From Streptomyces hiroshimensis (lineage in GTDB: Bacteria; Actinomycetota; Actinomycetes; Streptomycetales; Streptomycetaceae), in the NCBI RefSeq assembly GCF_014650335.1, contig NZ_BMUT01000009.1, positions 299,414 through 363,413 of the forward strand: 64,000 bases of DNA, in the 5' to 3' direction. Below, in pieces: positions 7,583 to 15,382 of the stretch. Numbering within the stretch: the stretch's first letter is position 1; each line of letters begins with the position of its first letter. The notes beneath the pieces were generated by a model, which had not been told where the DNA came from, ran no database searches, and was given only the letters and a program-made list of their open reading frames with translations. Made by a program: the position numbers and the translations under genes.

Positions 7583-9430
7583 TTGGTCAGGGCTGAGCCG
7601 TACCGGTTGCCGCTGCGGACTCTGGCCGCCGTCGCCACGGGCGAGGTGGACGAGGCCGACCTGGCGCTCCTGGCTTCGGCGCAGCGCAGCCGCCTGCTCC
7701 TGGCACTCGCGGCCGCCCAGGACCGCGCCGGGACGCCCGAAGCGGCCGGAACGGCAGGCCATTCACCCGCGAGCGCGCCCGTCACGCGCCCCGCCGCGTC
7801 CTGGGCGCAGCTGGCGGCCGTGCAGCGCTCGTGCCCGGCGGCCGTGGAGGCGGTCCTCCACGACCCCGTCGTGGCGGCCTGGGCGTTCCGCCTCCTGCGA
7901 CGGCTGGCCCACGGCGCGGTCGCCACCCCGGCGGACGCCCCGCTCTGGGCGGGGCCGCCCCTCCTCGGCTCGCTCGCGGCAGCGGCGGCGATCAGGGCCG
8001 GTGCCCGTTGCTCCCTGCGTGTCCCCGCCTACAGGGGCCGCCTCTGGCTGCCGTCGCTGGGCGTGACCGGGGCGGTGGCCCGGGGGGAGTGGACGGTGGC
8101 CGGGGTGGAATGCGGCCCCGGCGGCACGGTGGTCTACGGCGACAGCGGCTCGGTCCGCCTGCCGGACGACCTGTCGCACCCGGCGGAGGGCTGGTCGCCG
8201 CTGCCCCGCATCGGCACCGGAACGACCGGGGAGGAAAGCGCCGGAATCGTTCTGGACCACCTCTCCCCGTACCGCGACTTCCGCTTCCTGAGCGACCCGG
8301 CGGACCACCCGCCTCCGGTGCTCCGCGCCTGGGACACCCTGCTCGGCGAGGCCCTGGAGCAGATGCGCCGCGGTCACCCCGCCGCGTACCGCATGGTCGC
8401 GGGCACGATCCGCTCGCTGGTCCCGGTCGGCACCCCCGGCCCCCTGCGTCCCATCAGCGTGTCGGTGCCGGACGCGTACGGGGTGGTGATGATGTCGCTG
8501 CCGGACGACGTCTCGACGATGTCGGCGACTCTGATCCACGAGGCACGTCACCAACTCCTCACCGCCGTAGGGGACCTGAGTCCTCTGTTCGTCCCGGTGC
8601 GCGAGGGCCCCGAGCGGTTGTACTTCGCCCCTTGGCGCGAGGACCCCCGCCCCCTCCGCGGCCTCCTCTACGGTGCCCACGCCTTCGCCGGCGTCACGTC
8701 CTTCTGGCGCGACCGCCGCCACCTGGAGGGCGAACGCGCCGAATTCGAATTCGCCCTGCACCGCTGGCAGGTCCGCACGGCCCTCGCGGCCCTCCGCAAC
8801 GCCACGGGCCTGACGGAGGCGGCGGGGCGGGTGGTGGCGGGGCTGGCGGAGGAGGCGGGGGGATGGCGGGCCCTCCCGGCGTACGGTGCACCGCGCCGGC
8901 TCGCGGAGCTCTGCTGCAATGACCTGCGGGCCGCCTGGCGCGCGGCGCATCTGACCGTGGCGGAAAGGGACGCGGACGGCCTGGCCCGGTGCTGGTCGAG
9001 CGGCGGCCCGCCCCCGGCCCTCCTGCCCGCGGTGCATGCCGTCGTGGCCGGGGCCGGGGCTGTGGCAGGGGCGGGGGCGCGGGGCGTCGTCGTCAGGACA
9101 TGGCTGGCCCGGCTGTGGCTGGGCGCCCGGGAGGACTTCGACCGCGTGCGGTCGGAACTGGAGGCGGGGACCGCCGGCTTGTGGGAGACGGCGGGGGCCA
9201 CCGCCGCCGATGCGGCCCTGGTGGCCGGGGACACCCGCGAGGCCCTTGAGCGCTTCCGCCGGGCGGCTCCGGGCCCGGCGGCGTGGATCGGCATCGGCCT
9301 GGCCGGCGGCCCGCAGGCCGCGCCGCTGGTCGAGCGCCCGGAACTCGTCCTGGCGCTCCACGCCGCCGTGGTGCGCAGCGGCGCGAAGCCCCCAGGCCCC
9401 GAGGAACTGGCCCGGTGGCTCCGCTCGTGA
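7583..9430 (+). CDS. HEXXH-motif protein (putative peptide-modification family, FxsB C-terminal-domain type)
   Basis: The 615-residue protein carries LIHEARHQLL, a zinc-protease-like HEXXH motif at about residues 319-323, in an otherwise mostly helical chain. This domain occurs as the C-terminal extension of FxsB radical SAM maturases and as stand-alone HEXXH proteins next to RiPP precursors. Here no CxxxCxxC radical SAM motif is present in the protein or the adjacent genes. The start is a TTG at 7583, 3 nt after the FxsA-like stop, with only GAGAG as a possible ribosome-binding site, so the exact N-terminus is uncertain. It converges with the FxsT-like gene across a 43-bp gap. Confidence 0.7.
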   Translation: MVRAEPYRLPLRTLAAVATGEVDEADLALLASAQRSRLLLALAAAQDRAGTPEAAGTAGHSPASAPVTRPAASWAQLAAVQRSCPAAVEAVLHDPVVAAWAFRLLRRLAHGAVATPADAPLWAGPPLLGSLAAAAAIRAGARCSLRVPAYRGRLWLPSLGVTGAVARGEWTVAGVECGPGGTVVYGDSGSVRLPDDLSHPAEGWSPLPRIGTGTTGEESAGIVLDHLSPYRDFRFLSDPADHPPPVLRAWDTLLGEALEQMRRGHPAAYRMVAGTIRSLVPVGTPGPLRPISVSVPDAYGVVMMSLPDDVSTMSATLIHEARHQLLTAVGDLSPLFVPVREGPERLYFAPWREDPRPLRGLLYGAHAFAGVTSFWRDRRHLEGERAEFEFALHRWQVRTALAALRNATGLTEAAGRVVAGLAEEAGGWRALPAYGAPRRLAELCCNDLRAAWRAAHLTVAERDADGLARCWSSGGPPPALLPAVHAVVAGAGAVAGAGARGVVVRTWLARLWLGAREDFDRVRSELEAGTAGLWETAGATAADAALVAGDTREALERFRRAAPGPAAWIGIGLAGGPQAAPLVERPELVLALHAAVVRSGAKPPGPEELARWLRS

Positions 9431-9473
9431 CCCGCGCGCCGGAACGCCGTCAGGTATGCGGTCGGGAACGCCG

Positions 9474-12400
9474 TCAGATGATCAGCATGTCGATGTCGCA
9501 GTTGGCCCGCAGCGAACCGACCGCGTCCCGCGTGGCCTGGTGATCGGGCCCCAGCACCTCACGGAACTTCGCGAGGGTCGTCTCGTACATCTCCAGGGCC
9601 TCGGCGGTCCTGCCGAGGGCCTTGAGGTCGTAGGAGAGGTTGAGCCGGATGGCCAGGGTCTCCGGGTGGTTCTCGCCGCGCGCCGCGTCGCTCCGCGCGA
9701 GCAGCTCGACGCCGATGTCGTGGGCTTCTTGCGTCTCGCCCAGCGCAGCGAGATCGCTGGCGAGGTTCGTCATGGTCAGGAGGGTGAAGGGGTGGTCGGG
9801 ACCGAGAATGGAGATCAGCCCTTCCGCGGCCACCCGGTTGAGCTCCCGGGCCTCGGTGATCTGGCCGCGGAGGCGGTGCGCCACGGCGAGGTTGGTCGCG
9901 GTGGCGTAGGTGTGGGGGTGGTGCGGGCCCATGACCTCGCGGCACAGCTCCATGACCTCGCGGCCGAGTGCGACGGCGCCCGCGAGGTCACCCGTCTGCC
10001 GGAGGTCGGTGGCGTAATTGAGCGCCGCCCAGGCGTTTCCGTGCTTGTCGGTCTTGCGCTTGGTCTTGTACAGGTCCATCACCTGTGAGGAGAGCGCGAG
10101 CGCGCCGGCGTGGTCGCCGAGCTTGCGGCGGATGACGGTGAGTTCGCGGGTGACCCAGCCGGTCAGCGCGTGCTCCTCGCCGAGCGTGGAAGCGGCTTTG
10201 ACCCGAAGGTTCTCCTGCCCTTCCAGGGCCTCCTGGTATTTGCCGAGCTGCTGGAGGTCGATGTACAGGCAGTGCCGGCTGAGCAGCGTCTGCAGATGGT
10301 CGTCGCCGAGGACCTCGACCCTGCGCTGATGGGTGTCCTCGTCGTGCTCGTAGGCCTTTTGGGCGTTGCCGGCGAGGCGGAGACTGACGGCGTAGTTGTG
10401 AGCGGTCATCAGCGTGCCGGGGTCGTCCGGGCCGAATTCCCGCAGCGTCGTCTCGTAGGCCTGCCGGTCCAGTTCGCTGGACTGGTGGAACTCGCCGCGC
10501 GCCCGCAGCAGGACGGCCATGAAGCTCAGAGCGCGCTGGCTGGCCTCATGGCGCTCGCCGAGCACCCGGCGGCAGCGCTCGACGAGCTCCGACTGGACCT
10601 CGTACGCATCGTTGTACCGGTTGTTCCAGCGCAGGGCCATGGCCCGGGCCTGATCGGCGGCGATGACGTGCTCGTCATCCTCGCCGAGCTTCTGCCGCCA
10701 GGCCCCCGCGGCCTCCTCGGCGGCATCCAGCGCTTCCTCGTATTCGGTGCGGGCGATGAGGAAGCGGGCTTCGTTGAGGATCAGCTCCCTGGCCCAGGGG
10801 TCCTCGCACTCCACCAGCCTGGTGGCCCGTACGTGGGGCAGCAGGGCGGCATAGCGGGGCCAGTCGGGCGAACGCTGGGGATTCCGGGGATCGGAGTAGG
10901 CGAGGACCTGGTGTGCGCAGTGGCGCATCTCCTTGCGCTCCACCTCACTCATCCGTTCGATGAGGACGCGCTGGACCAGACGGTGGACCTGGACGGTCGA
11001 CTTCCGGTGGTCGATCCGGGCGAGGGCGTAGCGCCCGATCTCACGGACGGCGCGGCCGAGCTTGATCGGGTCGTCCAGCGTGGCACGCAGCGCCGAGGGT
11101 CCCTCGATGCCGCGGACCGCGGAGAAGAGGTACCAGTCGATGGGCTCGGGGGCGAAGAACGCGCAGACCTGGAGCAGCTGGAGAGCGGAAGGGTGGTCCT
11201 CGCGGAGGCGGTCCAGGGAGACGTTCCAGGCGGCCGCGACCGGCAGGTCGTAGTCCACGGGCGGTGCGACCCGGAGCAGCTCCGCGTACTTCGTGTCGAA
11301 CAGGTCCAGGTACTGGTCCACCGGCATGCCCGTTTCGGCGAGCCAGACGGCGGCCTGCTCCACGGCCAGCGGGAGGTCGCCCAGGGCTTCCGCCAGCCGG
11401 TCGGCGGACTCGTCGGAGATATGCGGACTGCGTCGTCTGATCAGAGCGATGCTCTCTTCGCGTGCGAACACATCGACCTCGAGTGAGCTTGCGAGGTGCG
11501 ACCATTGTGAGTTGCGCGACGTGACCAAAACCCGCCCGGGGCCGCCGTTCGGGAAGAACTTACGAACCTCATGGGGATTTTCGGCGTTGTCGAAGACCAG
11601 GAGCCAGTTCGCGTAGGGTTCGCCCACCCGAAGCGCCTCCAGGACCGCAGGCACGGCACCTCGGTCCGTCCCCGCTCGCAGGTGCATTCCTTCCCCGAGT
11701 TCGATGAATGACTGCACGATTTGATTGGTCTGTTCGGCTGAAATCCACCAGACCAGATCGTATTCCGTGCTGTTCCGGTAGACGTATTCGACCGCGATCT
11801 GGGACTTGCCCACGCCCCCCATGCCGTGCAGCGCCTCGGGCAGGACGGCGGTGATCTCGTTGTCGTCATCGGCGGTGAGGCGCGTGTGCAGCCGGGCCAG
11901 GAGCTCTTCGCGTCCGGTGAAGTTCCGGTTTTTCTGCGGGACATTGCCCCAGAGCCGCGGAGGCACCGCCTCGGTATGCGAAGCCTGGAGCGGCGGAATA
12001 AAGGGGGAAGGATGGGAAGAGTGAGAGGGGGTGGAAGGCGTGGAAGGGGTGGACACGTCATCTCCTGAGGACTCCGGCGGTGATAGGCCTTTCAGAGGGC
12101 GGGCGCGGAGGCCTTCAGGAGGGGGTGAATTCCCATAGGGGTGGGGAGACCGGGCGGGCGCCTCGGGAGGCAGCGGAGGCGAATACGGCACCGGCTTTTC
12201 GTTCAGCAGCCGCTCCAGCCGTATGCCGCGCGCGAGATAAGGGCCCGACACGGCGAGCAGAGCACTGCGCAGGGGGCGGACGAAGGGCCGCGTCCGGTCG
12301 CTGACCGGGGGGACGGGCGCATCCGCCTGCCAGGCCACCACCGTGGCGCCACCGGGCACCGAGCACGCCAGACGGGGGCCGAGGTGGGTGGAGACCTGGC

Positions 12401-14177
12401 GCAGGACGCCGATGGTCTCCGCGCGGGTGCCGAGCGCCAGGAGCTCCTCCCGGACGCCCTCGGCGAAGTCGAAGGAGACGTGCTCCGTGTCCTCCACGTC
12501 GCTGCCGTGATCGGTGCGCCGCAACAGCCCGAACAGCAGGATCTCGGCGAGGTTCCAGTCCTCGGCGCCCGGCAGCGCGCGCTGGATCAGGCGCATCACC
12601 GGGAGGTTGAGGGGCGCTGCCGCCAGCCGGCGGGCGAGGGCGAAGGCCGTGGGGGACGCCTTCCTGGCGAAGCGCCTGACGGTTTCGTCGGCGCGCCCCG
12701 GCAGCCACACCGGCACGGAGTGGTGCGAGGGCCGGGCCCCCTGATCGCCGTCGGCGCCGGTGAGCAGCACGGCCAGGTCGTGGCGGCCGCCGGCCGATGC
12801 CACGAGCCGGGCCCAGCTCCCGAAGGACCCCGGCGTCAGCTCCAGCAGCGGCAGGGGCACGGGCGCGGGCGCGGGTACGGGCGGGGGCGCGGAGGAACGG
12901 CCGGACCTGGGCGGCGGCGGGTCGTCGAGCCCGGCCGCCGGGCTGATCGTCCGCCGCACCGCGAGCCGCCGGTTGGGCGCGGCGGTATCGGGGGTGGTCA
13001 GCTCTGCCCTGACAGCGCTGGGCAGGGTGAATTCCCACAGTTCCTGCGGCATCAGACTGAGGACGGCCGTCGGGGCGCCCTGCGCGGCCGTGCACAGGTA
13101 GGCGGCCGCATCGCCGTTCCGCCAGGCCCTGGCGACGCCGTCGGTGACCACCAGCTGCAGGCGGTCCGGGCCGGGATCGCCTGCGACCGGCACGGCCCTG
13201 CGGCGGCGGGCCAAGGAGCCCACCGCCGTGATGTCCAGCCGGGACGTGCTGATGCGGCGGAAGGCCGCCGCCTGCTCCATCAGCTCCCGGAGCCGGCGCA
13301 CCGTGTCCTGCCACACGGCCATCGACGGGTTCGTGTCGATCAGGAGCGAAAGGGAGAGACGCCGCTCCCGGGCGGGACGGGTGACGGGCAGCCACAACCC
13401 GTCCGCGGCGATGCGCTCGGACGTGGCCTCCTCGTCGAGCTCCCGGGTCCCGGGTGCCGGGCGGAAGAGGCGCAGGGGCCTGAGGGCGCGGCCCAGGGCC
13501 AGGCTCCCGGGGAACGGCGGCGTCGCCGGCCAGGCGTCCGCCGCGGACGGTGCCCGTGGCACGGGCGGGAAGGCGGCGGGGGCGGGCGGGACTGCCGGGG
13601 CTGCCGGTACGGCCGGGACGACCCACGTCCCGTCGGCCCTGAGGCCGGTCTCCTCGACGGAGGCGGCGGCCGCGCCTTCATCCGGGTCGGGGGGCGCGGT
13701 TCCGGTGTCGGCTTCGGCCTTGGCTCCGGTGTCGGCCTCGGCTTCGGCCTTGGCTTCGGATCCGGCCTTGGTGCCGGTCTCGATTCCGGTCTCGGGTCCG
13801 TGCGGGCCGCCCGCGTCTGCTGCGTGGGCTGTGTCGTCGGCTCGGTCGTGCGTGGGGTCGAGGGCCGCCGGGTTGCGGGCCGCCGGGCCGTGGGCAGAGC
13901 CGTGGGCTCGATCGTGGGCAGGAGGGGGATCCGGCGCACCCGCGGCGGTGTCGTGCTCCTGTTCCTGGTCCTGTTCCCCACCCGTACCCATTTCTCCGGT
14001 CCGGGCGCCGGGCGGGGCGTCGGCTTCGTCGTCGGGCGGCCGGTTCTGATGGGGATCGGCGGCATAGGGATCGGTGGCGTAAGGATCGGCAGCGTCCTGG
14101 CAGGCGGCCAGGTACACCGCGTCCCGCAGCTCCAGCCAGGTCGGCAGTGACGACGGGCCGTTCGGCGGCCCCGTCAT
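9474..14177 (-). CDS. SAV_2336 domain / NB-ARC STAND NTPase / tetratricopeptide protein (FxSxx-COOH-system TPR type, FxsT-like)
   Basis: The 1567-residue multidomain protein has an N-terminal low-complexity Ala/Glu/Pro/Asp region (about 25-210) with AKAEADTG repeats, then a SAV_2336-type segment (about 230-640). An NB-ARC-type STAND ATPase (about 740-1050) has P-loop LHGMGGVGKSQ near 787, Walker B LLVFDNAEN and LGDLPLAVEQAA (GxPLA). About a dozen TPRs run to the end. The order matches proteins annotated as the TPR component of FxSxx-COOH systems. STAND proteins are typically ligand-gated switches that oligomerise; the TPRs would recognise the trigger. ATG 14177 overlaps the MoxR stop by 4 bp (ATGA), indicating translational coupling. 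Confidence 0.88.
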   Translation of the reverse strand: MTGPPNGPSSLPTWLELRDAVYLAACQDAADPYATDPYAADPHQNRPPDDEADAPPGARTGEMGTGGEQDQEQEHDTAAGAPDPPPAHDRAHGSAHGPAARNPAALDPTHDRADDTAHAADAGGPHGPETGIETGTKAGSEAKAEAEADTGAKAEADTGTAPPDPDEGAAAASVEETGLRADGTWVVPAVPAAPAVPPAPAAFPPVPRAPSAADAWPATPPFPGSLALGRALRPLRLFRPAPGTRELDEEATSERIAADGLWLPVTRPARERRLSLSLLIDTNPSMAVWQDTVRRLRELMEQAAAFRRISTSRLDITAVGSLARRRRAVPVAGDPGPDRLQLVVTDGVARAWRNGDAAAYLCTAAQGAPTAVLSLMPQELWEFTLPSAVRAELTTPDTAAPNRRLAVRRTISPAAGLDDPPPPRSGRSSAPPPVPAPAPVPLPLLELTPGSFGSWARLVASAGGRHDLAVLLTGADGDQGARPSHHSVPVWLPGRADETVRRFARKASPTAFALARRLAAAPLNLPVMRLIQRALPGAEDWNLAEILLFGLLRRTDHGSDVEDTEHVSFDFAEGVREELLALGTRAETIGVLRQVSTHLGPRLACSVPGGATVVAWQADAPVPPVSDRTRPFVRPLRSALLAVSGPYLARGIRLERLLNEKPVPYSPPLPPEAPARSPHPYGNSPPPEGLRARPLKGLSPPESSGDDVSTPSTPSTPSHSSHPSPFIPPLQASHTEAVPPRLWGNVPQKNRNFTGREELLARLHTRLTADDDNEITAVLPEALHGMGGVGKSQIAVEYVYRNSTEYDLVWWISAEQTNQIVQSFIELGEGMHLRAGTDRGAVPAVLEALRVGEPYANWLLVFDNAENPHEVRKFFPNGGPGRVLVTSRNSQWSHLASSLEVDVFAREESIALIRRRSPHISDESADRLAEALGDLPLAVEQAAVWLAETGMPVDQYLDLFDTKYAELLRVAPPVDYDLPVAAAWNVSLDRLREDHPSALQLLQVCAFFAPEPIDWYLFSAVRGIEGPSALRATLDDPIKLGRAVREIGRYALARIDHRKSTVQVHRLVQRVLIERMSEVERKEMRHCAHQVLAYSDPRNPQRSPDWPRYAALLPHVRATRLVECEDPWARELILNEARFLIARTEYEEALDAAEEAAGAWRQKLGEDDEHVIAADQARAMALRWNNRYNDAYEVQSELVERCRRVLGERHEASQRALSFMAVLLRARGEFHQSSELDRQAYETTLREFGPDDPGTLMTAHNYAVSLRLAGNAQKAYEHDEDTHQRRVEVLGDDHLQTLLSRHCLYIDLQQLGKYQEALEGQENLRVKAASTLGEEHALTGWVTRELTVIRRKLGDHAGALALSSQVMDLYKTKRKTDKHGNAWAALNYATDLRQTGDLAGAVALGREVMELCREVMGPHHPHTYATATNLAVAHRLRGQITEARELNRVAAEGLISILGPDHPFTLLTMTNLASDLAALGETQEAHDIGVELLARSDAARGENHPETLAIRLNLSYDLKALGRTAEALEMYETTLAKFREVLGPDHQATRDAVGSLRANCDIDMLII

Positions 14178-15382
14178 CGGATCCCCGGCACGTGCCCGGT
14201 GCCGTCGAGCCGGTGCCACAGTGCCTCGACAAGGCGCGGCAGGTCGCCGTTCTCGTCTTCGGCGGGCCGGGTGGAGGTGGTGAGGTAGGCGGCATTGAGC
14301 AGCTGGTCGATGGAGAGCACGCCCTCCCTCCTGCGGTCGGCGAAGCGCGAGATCAGCTCGCCGCCCCACTGCCCGGCCACCTCCGGGCCGAGGTGCGCCG
14401 CCAGCATGTCCGCGAGGTCGTTCTCGTCGGGCTCCGGCATGTCGAGCACGAGGCACCGCCGCAGGAAGGCGGGCGGGAACTCCCTTTCACTGTTGGACGT
14501 GATCACAATGACCGGGAACGCCCGGCAGGTGACCATGCCTCCGGTGATCTCGGCCTCGCCCTCGGGGTCGTACGTCATCACCTTGACGGACGGGTGCCTG
14601 CGCCGTGCCCGCAGCAGCTCCGGGATGGGGAAGGACCCTTCCTCGAAGACGCTGAGCAGGTCGTTCGCCAGGTCGAGGTCGCTCTTGTCGAGCTCGTCGA
14701 TGAGCAGGACGCGCGGCTGGGCGTAGGGCAGCAGGGCGGTGCCCAGCGGGCCGAGCTGGATGTAGTTCCCGACGGCGGGGGAGGCGGCAGCGCGCTCCTC
14801 GGACGCCTCGGCGGGGGCCACTGCCCCCGCGGGGCCCGCGGGGGCAGTGGAGGCCACGGAGGACGTCGGGGCCGTGGGGGCCTCCACGCCGTCGCCGGTC
14901 GCCGCGCGGAGTGCCGCGGCGTCGTGGACGCGGCCGATCGCGTCGTACTCGTAGAGCCCCCGCTGCAGCGTGCTGCGGCTGGTGATGTGCCAGCGCAGGA
15001 CCGGGCCGAGCCGCAGTTCGCGGCTGATCCTGTAGGCCAGGCTCGACTTGCCGGTGCCCGGCCTGCCGCTGACCAGCAGGGGGCGGCGCAGCACCAGGGC
15101 GGCATTCACCATCTCCGCCTCGCGCCGGGCGAATGCGGACGGCCTGCGCGCCGAAGGGTGAGCACCGAGCCGGCGCACGGCCTCCTCGTCCTCCTCCTCG
15201 CCCGCAGGCGGCGGAGGCAGCACGGGGCTGCCGTCGAAGCGCCGCCAAGGCGGCGGAGGAGGCAGCAGTTCGCCCAGCGTCGTGTCGTGCAGGCGCTCTC
15301 CGGTGCCTCGGTAGATCCACCAGCGGGGCCGCTCTCCGGGCTCACCGGAGGTGAGGGACGGGGCGTCGTCAGGAAGCGTCAA
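14174..15382 (-). CDS. MoxR-type AAA+ ATPase of a vWA-MoxR-VMAP-like system
   Basis: The 402-residue AAA+ ATPase shows Walker A GRPGTGKSS (106-114), Walker B LLIDELDK (227-232 region), sensor 1 VIVITSN and an arginine-finger segment FLRRCLVLDMP. An Ala/Pro-rich insertion (about 165-205) separates the first part of the core from Walker B. MoxR proteins act as chaperone-like remodellers of partner proteins. The start is a TTG at 15382, supported by GGAGGAGGG 4 nt upstream. It overlaps the upstream protease-gene stop (TTGA), and its own stop overlaps the STAND-TPR start (ATGA), so all three are translationally coupled. Confidence 0.9.
   Translation of the reverse strand: MTLPDDAPSLTSGEPGERPRWWIYRGTGERLHDTTLGELLPPPPPWRRFDGSPVLPPPPAGEEEDEEAVRRLGAHPSARRPSAFARREAEMVNAALVLRRPLLVSGRPGTGKSSLAYRISRELRLGPVLRWHITSRSTLQRGLYEYDAIGRVHDAAALRAATGDGVEAPTAPTSSVASTAPAGPAGAVAPAEASEERAAASPAVGNYIQLGPLGTALLPYAQPRVLLIDELDKSDLDLANDLLSVFEEGSFPIPELLRARRRHPSVKVMTYDPEGEAEITGGMVTCRAFPVIVITSNSEREFPPAFLRRCLVLDMPEPDENDLADMLAAHLGPEVAGQWGGELISRFADRRREGVLSIDQLLNAAYLTTSTRPAEDENGDLPRLVEALWHRLDGTGHVPGIR

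Noticed and set aside
7763..9361. A 532-residue minus-strand ORF opposite the HEXXH gene
   Set aside because: Arg/Gly/Pro/His-rich composition without motifs, typical of antisense frames here.
14178..14456. N-terminal extension of the STAND-TPR protein to 14456
   Set aside because: It lies over the MoxR coding sequence in a different frame, whereas ATG 14177 overlaps the MoxR stop as ATGA.
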